This document shows positions 27,680 through 35,953 of a stretch of DNA of 64,000 nt, one piece after another. Made by a program: the position numbers and the translations under genes. Every line of letters begins with the position of its first letter. The stretch's first letter is position 1. This DNA comes from Solihabitans fulvus (lineage in GTDB: Bacteria > Actinomycetota > Actinomycetes > Mycobacteriales > Pseudonocardiaceae), in NCBI RefSeq assembly GCF_008386585.1, contig NZ_VUOB01000001.1:107201-171200 (forward strand). Direction: 5' to 3'. The notes below the pieces were generated by a model. The model made no database searches, was not told where the DNA came from, and saw nothing but the letters and a program-made list of their open reading frames with translations.

Positions 27680-30600
27680 TCAGACGTCGATCGCGGCCTG
27701 GTCGACCCGCGCGGCCGACTCGACCAACCAGTTGCGCCGGGGCTCGACCTTCTCCCCCATCAGCAACTCCAGCGCCGCCTCGGCGGCGTCGGCGTCGTCG
27801 AGGTTGATCCGGCGGACCGAGCGGGTCGCGGGGTTCATCGTGGTGTCCCACAACTCCTCCGCGTCCATCTCGCCGAGGCCCTTGAACCGGGGCACCGGCG
27901 TGACGATCTGCTTGCCGGCCTTCTCCAGCTTGGCGACCGTGGTCTCCATCTCCCGCTGGGTGAAGGTGAACCGGGTCTCCGGGTTGCGGCCCTTGGTCAC
28001 GATCTTGTGCAGCGGCGGCATCGCCGCGAACAGCCTGCCGTCCTCGATGACCGGGCGCATGTACTTGGCGAACAACGTGATCAGCAGCGTCCGGATGTGC
28101 GATCCGTCGACGTCGGCGTCGGCCATCAGGATCACCCGCCCGTACCGCATCGAGGCCAGGTCGAAGGTCCGCCCGGTGCCGGCGCCGAGCACCTGCACGA
28201 TCGAGGCGATCTCCGCGTTTCGCAGTGTGTCGGCGAGTCCGGCCTTCTGTACGTTGAGGATCTTGCCGCGCAACGGAAGCAGCGCCTGGTACTCCGAGAC
28301 CCGCGCCATGCGAGCGCTGTTGTGCACGAACACACCGGCTTCGAGCGCGAAGTTGTGATATTGGTCGACAGTCAGGTCGTACACATCGGCAGTCTCGTCC
28401 AGCGCCTGCACGGACACGACGCTGTGGTTGACCAACGACGCCGCTTCCCGCAGCCGGCCGTAGTCACCCTCGTAGTGGTCCAGCAGTCGGTCGAACCTCA
28501 ATCCTGTTCGGGCGACACGCTTACGCTCAGCGTCATAGGCGTCCGCCAGGTCGACGTCGGGTACGGACAGCAGCGCCGCGAGCCGCTTGAGTGCGGCCAC
28601 TCGGCGACCGTCGATCTGCCGTGCGACTCGTTCCTGACGCGGCACGGTTGCCACATAGCGCGCCCGCCCAGCATGGATCTTCGCGAGATGACCGGTGCCG
28701 GGATCTGACATGCGCTCCTTCATGCGCACCGAGTGTTGAGCGCCGAACTCGGGGTTCTCCAGGCGCCAGGTGACCACTGCGGCCCTTTGACGTTCGCGCT
28801 CGGCCGGATCGGAGAACTGCTGGACCGTCGCCGCCGAGCGCCACGCAAGCAACTCCTTGTCCCGCCACTGCTCGCGCGATCGCTCGCTCCACTCAGCCCG
28901 GCGCGCAGGATCGGCGAAGAAGGCCCGCACCCGCTCGGCTGCCGCTGCGCGGTGTTCCGGGTGCGCCCAGTAGTCCGCCTGACGCTCCCGCATGCGTTCG
29001 GCGTAGGAAGCCCGCTCCGCGTCGCTGAGTGAGGCGTACCAATCCTGGAATCCTCGCTCAAGACGCTCGCGGAACTCCGGATCGTCGTTGAGGGCGGCAA
29101 GTCGCGCGAGGCATGCCTCCCGGAAGTCGGGATCCTTCCACTGTGCCGACAACGCGGCCGACTTGATTTCAAGTCCGCCGTTGACCAGCCATGCACGGTA
29201 GCCCTCGTGTACGTGGTCGCCCATCATCGAGGCGTGCAGGGCGCTGTGGTCCGCCCAGGTCATCCGACGGAGGTTACGAGGGTCGTTGTTGCGCTTGTTG
29301 ACATCAACATGGTGCCGGACGTTTCCGTTGTCCGCGCTGTCCAGGTTGTGGCGCAGGTTGTAGGCGTCCGCCACGTAGTGCGTGTAGACCCACTCGTCGC
29401 GATCGTTCATCCACACGCGCTCGTAGCCTTCGAGCTTGTCGCCTGCCGCCTTGGCTGACACCGACCGATACAGCGGCATCAGCGAGTCGCCTGCGCACAG
29501 GGCATCGGCCCGTCGGTAGGACCCATCGCGGAGGCGGAAGAGGTGGTCAGGGGTGCATCGCACCGACTCCCCGTTGTCGAGAGTGACCCGCACAAGCGGC
29601 GCAGCCCTCTTGGTGAGCCTCGGTTCCACAAGGGGGGCAACGACGACCCGCCCAGCTTTATTGGTCGTGTAACCAAAGTGGGTGATGCCCTGCGCCCAGT
29701 CTGCGGTCAGATCGGCGAACGACCGGCTCTGCCCCGAGGCAAGCGCGACCATTGTGTCGCCAGTGAAGCACCCGAGGGCGCTGTCGCCCTCCACGAGAAA
29801 CAGCTCACTGCGGGAAACGCCGGTGCTGCGGCAGTCCACGAGCTTCGGCGGCATGGCCGCGCCCTCGAGCGCGGTCTTGCGGCGGGCGGCGTCCTTCTGC
29901 TGCTTCTGGGTCAGCCGGACGCGGGCGGCGTCGACGACCTTTTGCAGGATGGTCTTGGCCTCCGCCTTGGTCTTGCGGTCCTCGGTCCACGCCTTGATGT
30001 GCCGCTCGACGACGCCCTGGATGACCTTGGTGATGCCGGCGGTGGACAGCTCGTCCTTGGTCTGCGAGGTGAACTGCGGCTCGGGGATCCGCACGTGGAT
30101 CACGGCGGTCATGCCCTCGAGGACGTCGTCCAGCGTCGGCATGTCCTCCTTCGGCTTGAGCAGGCCCCTCGTCTTGGAGATGGCGTCCTGCACGGCCTTC
30201 AGCGCGGCGCGGTCGAAGCCCCTGCGGTGCGTGCCACCGTGCACGTTGCGGATGGTGTTGGTGAAGCACTCGATGCGCTGCTCGTATCCGGTGCCCCAGC
30301 GCAGCGCGACCTCGACCTCGGCGCCGCGCTCCACCTTGGACCGCATGACGCCGTTCTCGTCCGCCGCGTTCTCCAGGTAAGTGCCCTGCCCCAGCACGAG
30401 TAGCGTTCCCGAGACGGCCTTCTCGCTCGCCGGGGCGAGGAAGTCGACCATGTCGGACAGCCCGTTGGGGAAGTGGAACTCCTCTTCCCCGATCTCCCCG
30501 ATCGGGCCGTCGGTGGCGGCGCGGAGCACATAGGTGACGCCGGGCACCAGGAACGCGGTGTTGCGCAGCTTCGTGCGGACGGCCTCGACGTCGAGGGCCG

Positions 30601-31192
30601 CGCCGTTCTCGAAGTAGCGCGCGTCGTGCCAGTAGCGGATGGACGTGCCGGTCGACTCGCCGCGCTTCATCTTGCCGGTCACATGCAGGCCGGACCGCTG
30701 GGTGAACTTCGCCTTCGGGCCGGGGCCGTCGAACTCGCCGGGCACGCCGTGCGCGAAGGACATCTGGTGGACCTTGCCGTCGCGCCGCACGGTCACGTCG
30801 AACCGGTGGGACAGGGCGTTCACGGCGGACGCGCCGACGCCGTGCAGGCCGCCGGAGGTCTTGTAGCCGGACCCGCCGAACTTGCCGCCCGCGTGCAGCC
30901 TGGTCAGCACCAGCTCGACGCCGGAGAGGCCGGACTTGGCGTGCACGCCGGTGGGGATGCCTCGGCCGTCGTCGTCGACCTGGACGCTGCCGTCGGCGTG
31001 CAGGGTGACGACGATCCTGCTGGCCTCGCCGGCGATGCCCTCGTCGGTCGAGTTGTCCACGACCTCGGTGAAGAGGTGGTTGATGCCGCGGCTGTCGGTG
31101 GACCCGATGTACATGCCGGGTCGCTTCCGAACCGCTTCCAGACCCTCGAGATGCGTGAGGTCGTCGGCCCCGTAAAGGGTCTCAGCAGTCAC
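27680..31192 (-). CDS. parE: Topoisomerase IV / gyrase-like subunit B interrupted by an intein
   Basis: ATPase subunit of the type IIA topoisomerase. The precursor is 1170 residues; removing the 484-residue intein leaves 686, a normal ParE/GyrB length. The GHKL ATPase domain shows EVVDNSTDEG, DDDGRGIPTG and SGGLHGVGASAVNALS. The TOPRIM domain is split: its Glu motif (LFLVEGDSALG) lies before the intein and LPLRGKILNVQKA with DADVDGSHIRTLL after it. The C-terminal PRFKGLGEMDAEELWDTTM is intact. The protein can work only after splicing. GTG start at 31192 with GGGAGAG upstream. It is the first gene of the parE-parC operon and is divergent from the AfsR-like gene. Confidence 0.93.
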   Translation of the reverse strand: MTAETLYGADDLTHLEGLEAVRKRPGMYIGSTDSRGINHLFTEVVDNSTDEGIAGEASRIVVTLHADGSVQVDDDGRGIPTGVHAKSGLSGVELVLTRLHAGGKFGGSGYKTSGGLHGVGASAVNALSHRFDVTVRRDGKVHQMSFAHGVPGEFDGPGPKAKFTQRSGLHVTGKMKRGESTGTSIRYWHDARYFENGAALDVEAVRTKLRNTAFLVPGVTYVLRAATDGPIGEIGEEEFHFPNGLSDMVDFLAPASEKAVSGTLLVLGQGTYLENAADENGVMRSKVERGAEVEVALRWGTGYEQRIECFTNTIRNVHGGTHRRGFDRAALKAVQDAISKTRGLLKPKEDMPTLDDVLEGMTAVIHVRIPEPQFTSQTKDELSTAGITKVIQGVVERHIKAWTEDRKTKAEAKTILQKVVDAARVRLTQKQQKDAARRKTALEGAAMPPKLVDCRSTGVSRSELFLVEGDSALGCFTGDTMVALASGQSRSFADLTADWAQGITHFGYTTNKAGRVVVAPLVEPRLTKRAAPLVRVTLDNGESVRCTPDHLFRLRDGSYRRADALCAGDSLMPLYRSVSAKAAGDKLEGYERVWMNDRDEWVYTHYVADAYNLRHNLDSADNGNVRHHVDVNKRNNDPRNLRRMTWADHSALHASMMGDHVHEGYRAWLVNGGLEIKSAALSAQWKDPDFREACLARLAALNDDPEFRERLERGFQDWYASLSDAERASYAERMRERQADYWAHPEHRAAAAERVRAFFADPARRAEWSERSREQWRDKELLAWRSAATVQQFSDPAERERQRAAVVTWRLENPEFGAQHSVRMKERMSDPGTGHLAKIHAGRARYVATVPRQERVARQIDGRRVAALKRLAALLSVPDVDLADAYDAERKRVARTGLRFDRLLDHYEGDYGRLREAASLVNHSVVSVQALDETADVYDLTVDQYHNFALEAGVFVHNSARMARVSEYQALLPLRGKILNVQKAGLADTLRNAEIASIVQVLGAGTGRTFDLASMRYGRVILMADADVDGSHIRTLLITLFAKYMRPVIEDGRLFAAMPPLHKIVTKGRNPETRFTFTQREMETTVAKLEKAGKQIVTPVPRFKGLGEMDAEELWDTTMNPATRSVRRINLDDADAAEAALELLMGEKVEPRRNWLVESAARVDQAAIDV
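28319..29770 (-). mobile_element. Intein with HNH homing-endonuclease domain in ParE
   Basis: In-frame intein of 484 residues. It begins Cys1 (CFTGDTMVALASGQ) directly after extein EGDSALG and ends VFVHN followed by Ser+1 (SARMARVSE). Block B is RCTPDHLFRLRDGS (Thr73, His76). Block F/G is VYDLTVDQYHNFALEAGVFV then HN. The N-terminal 100 residues follow the known cyanobacterial GyrB intein closely (LDNGESxxCTPDHxFxLRDGSY, then DSLMPL), and the insertion point is the same. Between the splicing halves lies an HNH nuclease motif, HHVDVNKRNNDPRNLRRMTW (residues about 153-172), and a long charged repeat region. All expected splicing residues are present, so splicing is probably active. Confidence 0.93.
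28691..29140 (-). repeat. Helical repeat array inside the intein
   Basis: About eight imperfect repeats of 17-20 residues follow the HNH motif. Each begins with a Pro-centred turn (WKDPDF, NDDPEF, SDAERA, AHPEHR, ADPARR, RDKELL, SDPAER, ENPEF) followed by an Arg/Glu-rich helix usually ending in Trp or Phe. This resembles a DNA-contacting helix array of a homing endonuclease, but I do not recognise a named domain. Confidence 0.6.
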
Positions 31193-31427
31193 AGGGTCGC
31201 TCTCCCAGATTGTCGCGCGCTGGCTTCGGCGTGCGCGGTGTGGCTGTCACACCAGCGGCTCACCGTACTTGAGCGTAACCCCGGTCCCCGACAAGTCCGG
31301 GTAACTCGGCGCCGAGGGGCCGACCTGCGCCGATCCGGGGCCGAGGTGTGTGGCGTAGATCATTTCGCGGCGGCGGGCGGTCCGACGTCGCCGTTTCGTC
31401 CGGATCGGGTGCTCTACCGTTGGGTTC

Positions 31428-34400
31428 GTGCGTTTCGGGGTGCTCGGTCCGCTGGCCGTGTGGACGGGCGACGGGCGGCCGGTGCGAGTGCCCGAGGTGA
31501 AGGTGCGCGCGCTGCTGGCCGACCTGCTGGTGCACGACGGCCTGCCGGTGTCGGTCGATCGGCTGACCGAAGACCTGTGGGGCGCGTCGCCGCCGGGCAA
31601 TCCCGGCAACACCCTCCAGACGAAGGTGTCGCAGCTGCGGCGGGCGCTGGAGCTGGGCGAGCCCGGCGGGCGGGGCCTGGTGGTGCGCCAGTCGCCCGGC
31701 TACCGCCTGCGGATCGAGCCGGACGCGGTGGATGCGGTGGACGCGCGGCGGTTCCGGGAGCTGGCGGCGCGGGCGCGAGCGAGCGGGGAGCCGAGGACGG
31801 CCGCTGGGCTGCTGACGGACGCGCTGGCGCTGTGGCGGGGGCCCGCGTTCGCGGACGTCGCCGACGAGGAGTTCGCCAGGGGCGCGATCGCGCGGCTGGA
31901 GGACGAGCGGCTGGTCGCGGTGGAGGAACTGGCGGAGGCGCGGCTCGCGCTCGGCGAGCACGGCGAGCTGGTAGGTGAGCTGGGCGACCTGGTGAGCAGG
32001 TATCCGCTGCGCGAACGGCTGCGGGCAGCCCAGCTGCGCGCCCTGTACCTGGCCGGGCGGCCGAGCGAGGCGCTGGCGAGCTACGGCGAGCTGCGCTCCC
32101 GGCTGGCCGACGAGCTCGGCCTCGACCCGAGCCCGGCGCTGGCCGCCTTGCACGGCGCGATCCTGGCGCAGGACCCGGCGCTCGCTGCGTCGTCTGGGGC
32201 GGCGTCCGGAGCGGCGTCTGGGGCGGCGTCGTCCGGGGCGGCGCGGCCTCGCACGAACCTGCCGGCGCAGCTCACCGAGCTGGTCGGCCGCGAGGACGAG
32301 GTACGGGAGGTTCGCGAGTTGGTCGGCTCCCGGCGGCTGGTGACGCTGACCGGCCCAGGCGGGGTCGGCAAGACCCGGCTGGCGGTGGAGACGGCGGCGG
32401 GGCTGGTCGAGGCGTTCCCGGACGGGGTGTGGCTGGTCGAGCTGGCGGGCGTGGAGCGGTCGGTGGGTACCGGTCCAGTCGAGCCGGCAGGTGCGGAGCG
32501 GTCAGTGGGCGCCGGTCCGGCCGAGCCGGCAGGTGCGGAGCGGTCAGTGGCGACGGCTACGGGGATTGCTGGGGTCGCGGGGATTGCCGGAGTCGCTGGC
32601 AGGTCGACCGACGGTGCGGGCGGAACATCGGGCGGCACGGGCGAGCCGCCGCGGGGTGCGAGCGGGCCGGCGGGCGGCGCGGGCGAACTGCCGCACGGCG
32701 CGAGCGAACCGTCGCGTAACGCGGGCGAACTGCCAGACCACGCGGGCGGAACACCAGGCTGCGCAGGCGAACCGCCGCAGGGCACAGGCGAACTGCCGAG
32801 TGGTGGGGGCGGGGAGGCGCTCGGTCCGGTCAAGCCGGCGGGCGTCGAGCGGTCGGTGGCGGCGGCTACGGCGGCTACGGCGACTGCCGGGGTCGCGGGG
32901 ATTGTTGGGGTCGTTGGTGGGCCGGCCGGCGGTGCCGGCGGAACGTTGGGCGGCGCGGGCGAACTGCCGGACGACGCGGGCGGAACACCGGCCTGCGCGG
33001 GCAAACCGCCGCACGACGCGAGCGAGTCATCGCATGGCGCGGGCGAGCTGGCAGGCGGTGGGAGCGGGGAGGCGCTCGGTCCGGTCGAGCTGGCGGGCGT
33101 GAAGCGGTCAGTGGCGGCGGCTACGCGGATTGCCGGGGTCGCGAGGATTGCCGGGGCCGCGGACGGGTCGGCCGGCGATGTGGGCGGAACGTCGGGCGGC
33201 ACGGGCAACCCGCCGCAAGGCGCGAGCGAACTGCCGCAGAGCACGGGTGAACCGCCGCCCGGTGGAGACGGGGAGGCGCTTGGTGCGGATGAGCGGGTCG
33301 CGGAGGCGGTCGCGTTGGCGTTGGGGGTTCGCGAGGACATTCCCCCGGGTCAGCGGTCGACGGAACGGGCCTCCTCTGCCACCACGCGGCTCGTGGAAGC
33401 GTTGCGTGCCAAGCGTTTATTGCTCGTGCTGGACAACTGCGAGCACGTGGTCGGGCCGGTCGCCCGGCTGACGCGGCTGCTGCTGCGGGCGGCGCCCGAG
33501 GTGCGGGTCCTGGCCACCAGTCAGGATCCGCTCGGGTTGGCCGGCGAACGGCTGCGGCCGGTCGCACCGTTGGCGGTGCCGGAGCCTGCCACACCGCTCG
33601 ATCCCGTGACGCTGCGGCGGTTCGGCTCGGTGCGGCTGTTCGAGGCGTTGGCCGTGACGCGGGACTTCGCGCTCACCGTGGACAACGCGGCCGCCGTTGC
33701 GGCGATCTGTCGGCGGCTGGACGGGATCCCGCTGGCGTTGGAGCTGGCGGCGACGCGGTTGCGGGCGCTTGGCGTGCACGAGTTGGCGGCCCGGCTGGAC
33801 GACCGGTTCCGACTGCTCACCGCCGGCCACCGGGACGCGCCCGCCCGCCAGCGGACGCTTCGGGCGATGATCGACTGGAGCTGGCAGCTGCTGCCGCCGC
33901 GCGAACGCGTGGTGCTGCGCAGGCTGGCCGTGCACGCGGACGGCTGCACGTTGGCTGCGGCGGAGGCGGTGTGCTCCGGCGACGGGGTGCGGCCGGAGGA
34001 TGTGCTGGATCTGTTGGCACGCCTGGTGGATCGCTCGCTGGTGGTGCTGGCCGACGGCGCGGCTGGCGCCCGGTACCGGCTGCTCGAGTCGGTGGCCGCG
34101 TACTGTGTGGAGCGGACGAGCGAGTCCGGGGAGTCGGCGGAGCTGCGGCGGCGCCACCGGCGGTACTACCTGACGCTCGCCGAGCGCGCCGAGCCTGCGC
34201 TGCGCGGTGCCGAGCAACGGCTGTGGCTGGAGCGGCTGGACGCCGAGGCCGGCAACCTGCGCGCCGCGTTGGACGGCGCGGTGCTGGACCAGGCCCCGGC
34301 GGAGGCGTTGCGGCTGGTCAACGCGCTGGCCAGGTACTGGCTGCTGCGGGGTCGGCTCGGCGCGGCGCGGCGGTCGCTCGATCTCGCGTTGGCCGTGGAC

Positions 34401-35597
34401 GGCGACGCGCCGAGCGCGGACCGGGCGGTGGCCTCGGCGTGGCGGCTCAGTGCAGCACAGCGGTCGCTCGATCTCGCGCTGGCCGTGGACAGCGACGCGC
34501 CGAGCGCGGACCGGGCGGTGGCCTCGGCGTGGCGGCTCGGTTTCGCGTTGTTGACGGGCGATACCGCCGTGAGCACGGACCGGGCGGCGCGGATCGACCT
34601 GGCCGTTCTGGCGGTGCCCGATCCGGCGGCGCGGGCCATGGCGCAGTGGTTCCTCGGCTTCGCGGTGTTCGACACCGGCGACCTGGCCGCGAGCGCCGAC
34701 CTGGCGCGCGGCGCGCTCGCCGGCTTCGGCGCGGTCGGGGACGACTGGGGTGTGGCCGCCGCGCTGGCGCTGCTGGCCAGGCAGGCGCTGGTGGGCGGCG
34801 ACCTCGGCGCGGTCGAGCGGGACGGCGCGCGGAGCGCGGCGCTGTTCGGCGCGCTCGGCGATCGCTGGGGGCAGTTGCAGACCGTCAACTCACTCGCCGC
34901 GCTCGCGGAGGTCGCTGGCGACCACGAGCGGGCGGCCGGGCTGCACCGGGACGGGTTGCGGCTGGCCGAGGAGCTGAAGCTGTGGCCGGAGGTGTCCTAC
35001 CGGCTGTCCGGGCTGGGCAGGGCCGCGCTGCTGGCCGGCGAGCACGACCGGGCGCGGGAGCTGCACGAGCGGGCGCGGCGGCTGGCCGTCGACCAGGGCT
35101 TCGCGTTCGGCGAGATCTTCGCGGAGATCGGCCTCGGGCTCGGGGCGCGGCGGGCCGGGCGGCTGGACGACGCCGAGGCGCACCTGCGCGGCGTGCGTGA
35201 CTGGTATCGCCGGATGACGGCCCCGTCCGGCAACTCGCTTGTGCTGGTGGAGCTGGGGTTCGTCGCGGAGCAGCGCGGCGACGCGGCCGGGGCGTTGGCG
35301 TGGCAGACGGAGGCGTTCGAGGTGGCGCACGCCAGCGGCAGCGTGCGGGCGGTCGCCCTGGCGGCCGAGGGCCTTGCCGGGGCGATGGCGCTGGCCGGCC
35401 GGCACGGGGACGCGGCGCGGCTGCTCGGTTCCGCCGCCGCGCTCCGGGAGTCAGCGGGAGCGCCGCTACCGGCCGCCGAGCGCGGGGACGTCGACCGGAT
35501 CGGCACGGCAGCGCGGAACACCCTCGGCGCGGCGGCCTTCGCCGTCGAGTTCGAGCGCGGCGCCGGGCTGGATCCCGCCGAGCTGCTGCCGCGCTGA
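31428..35597 (+). CDS. AfsR/SARP-like regulator (BTAD, NB-ARC ATPase, TPR) with a large minisatellite insertion
   Basis: Transcriptional regulator of 1389 residues. The N-terminal OmpR-like DNA-binding domain (1-95, LRRALELG and QSPGYRLRIEPDAVD) is followed by the bacterial transcriptional activation domain (about 100-250, ending LADELGLDPSPALAALHGAI). The ATPase domain has Walker A GPGGVGKTR (309-317) and Walker B RLLLVLDNCEH, but residues 341-620 between them are a low-complexity repeat insertion. TPR-like helices fill the C-terminal third. Without the insertion and a 30-residue tandem duplication, length would be about 1079, the usual size. Such proteins activate secondary-metabolite genes. 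GTG 31428; divergent from parE across 235 bp. It converges on the next gene with 5 bp between them. Confidence 0.88.
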   Translation: MRFGVLGPLAVWTGDGRPVRVPEVKVRALLADLLVHDGLPVSVDRLTEDLWGASPPGNPGNTLQTKVSQLRRALELGEPGGRGLVVRQSPGYRLRIEPDAVDAVDARRFRELAARARASGEPRTAAGLLTDALALWRGPAFADVADEEFARGAIARLEDERLVAVEELAEARLALGEHGELVGELGDLVSRYPLRERLRAAQLRALYLAGRPSEALASYGELRSRLADELGLDPSPALAALHGAILAQDPALAASSGAASGAASGAASSGAARPRTNLPAQLTELVGREDEVREVRELVGSRRLVTLTGPGGVGKTRLAVETAAGLVEAFPDGVWLVELAGVERSVGTGPVEPAGAERSVGAGPAEPAGAERSVATATGIAGVAGIAGVAGRSTDGAGGTSGGTGEPPRGASGPAGGAGELPHGASEPSRNAGELPDHAGGTPGCAGEPPQGTGELPSGGGGEALGPVKPAGVERSVAAATAATATAGVAGIVGVVGGPAGGAGGTLGGAGELPDDAGGTPACAGKPPHDASESSHGAGELAGGGSGEALGPVELAGVKRSVAAATRIAGVARIAGAADGSAGDVGGTSGGTGNPPQGASELPQSTGEPPPGGDGEALGADERVAEAVALALGVREDIPPGQRSTERASSATTRLVEALRAKRLLLVLDNCEHVVGPVARLTRLLLRAAPEVRVLATSQDPLGLAGERLRPVAPLAVPEPATPLDPVTLRRFGSVRLFEALAVTRDFALTVDNAAAVAAICRRLDGIPLALELAATRLRALGVHELAARLDDRFRLLTAGHRDAPARQRTLRAMIDWSWQLLPPRERVVLRRLAVHADGCTLAAAEAVCSGDGVRPEDVLDLLARLVDRSLVVLADGAAGARYRLLESVAAYCVERTSESGESAELRRRHRRYYLTLAERAEPALRGAEQRLWLERLDAEAGNLRAALDGAVLDQAPAEALRLVNALARYWLLRGRLGAARRSLDLALAVDGDAPSADRAVASAWRLSAAQRSLDLALAVDSDAPSADRAVASAWRLGFALLTGDTAVSTDRAARIDLAVLAVPDPAARAMAQWFLGFAVFDTGDLAASADLARGALAGFGAVGDDWGVAAALALLARQALVGGDLGAVERDGARSAALFGALGDRWGQLQTVNSLAALAEVAGDHERAAGLHRDGLRLAEELKLWPEVSYRLSGLGRAALLAGEHDRARELHERARRLAVDQGFAFGEIFAEIGLGLGARRAGRLDDAEAHLRGVRDWYRRMTAPSGNSLVLVELGFVAEQRGDAAGALAWQTEAFEVAHASGSVRAVALAAEGLAGAMALAGRHGDAARLLGSAAALRESAGAPLPAAERGDVDRIGTAARNTLGAAAFAVEFERGAGLDPAELLPR
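32436..32561 (+). repeat. 42-bp tandem repeat, three copies
   Basis: Units at 32436, 32478 and 32520 encode a 14-residue repeat of the type VE[LP]AG[VA]ERSVG[TA]GP. Copies differ at only a few bases. They open the insertion in the AfsR-like ATPase. Confidence 0.85.
32448..33287 (+). repeat. Nested coding minisatellite (840 bp) in the AfsR-like gene
   Basis: Three large units start at 32436, 32829 and 33084, each at the same GTCRAG-C-GGCGGGCGT-type sequence coding [LP]AGV[EK]RSV. Each unit holds an IAGVAG-type stretch and then a 21-bp (7-residue) repeat whose consensus is xx-A/T-G/S-E-L/P-P: for example GGTGEPP, RGASGPA, GGAGELP, HGASEPS, RNAGELP, DHAGGTP, GCAGEPP, QGTGELP. Each closes with GEALG. 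The reading frame stays open throughout. Confidence 0.88.
34371..34550 (+). repeat. 90-bp tandem duplication in the AfsR-like gene
   Basis: 34371-34460 and 34461-34550 start with the same sequence CGGTCGCTCGATCTCGCG and differ at only about 3 of the first 79 bases. Protein effect: SLDLALAVDGDAPSADRAVA is repeated 30 residues later with Ser for Gly. The copies diverge in the last 11 bases. Confidence 0.88.
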
Positions 35598-35602
35598 AAG
35601 TC

Positions 35603-35953
35603 TTAGGTGGTGGTGGTCCTGGACCGGGTCAGGAGCCTGCGCGACCGACCGATCGCGAGCACCACGAGGACGATGGCGGAGAAACACGCCCAGAGCACGA
35701 CGAGCGGCCAGAGGTCGCCGACCTGGTAGGTCTGCCCCCGCTCGCCCATGCAGTACATGGTCTCGGTGGTGCCCTCGCCGACGTAGGTCGTGACGAGGAC
35801 CGGCGTGCGGTGGTCCGCGTCGCACAGCAGGGGCGCGACGACCTTCAGCATGCCGGGCCAGATCATCGACACGATCGCGAGGACGACTGCGGTCGCCACG
35901 AGCAGGGCGCCGAGCGTGCTGGCCCATCTCACCAGCCTGCGTCGCAGGGTCAT
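35603..35953 (-). CDS. Small two-TM membrane protein, unknown function
   Basis: Protein of 116 residues with hydrophobic helices at about 12-32 (STLGALLVATAVVLAIVSMI) and 84-104 (LVVLWACFSAIVLVVLAIG). The loop between them carries two cysteines (LLCDADH and YCMGERG) and is probably external. Start ATG 35953 overlaps the stop of the upstream lipoprotein gene by 4 bp (ATGA), so the two are translationally coupled. Basic residues after the second helix suggest both ends are cytoplasmic. Family not recognised. Confidence 0.65.
   Translation of the reverse strand: MTLRRRLVRWASTLGALLVATAVVLAIVSMIWPGMLKVVAPLLCDADHRTPVLVTTYVGEGTTETMYCMGERGQTYQVGDLWPLVVLWACFSAIVLVVLAIGRSRRLLTRSRTTTT

Noticed and set aside
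27680..31192. parE as a pseudogene broken by an insertion
   Set aside because: The frame is open throughout, and the inserted part has Cys1, TxxH, a C-terminal HN and Ser+1, all the residues needed for splicing.
32448..33287. Possible CRISPR-like array
   Set aside because: Repeats are of 21 and 42 bp, imperfect, with no constant-length unique spacers, and keep an open reading frame. No cas genes are near.
32081..33340. A minus-strand open frame rich in Pro/Ala/Ser over the repeat region of the AfsR-like gene
   Set aside because: It arises from the 21-bp and 42-bp repeats being open in several frames. The plus-strand frame continues conserved ATPase segments on both sides, so that frame is the real one.
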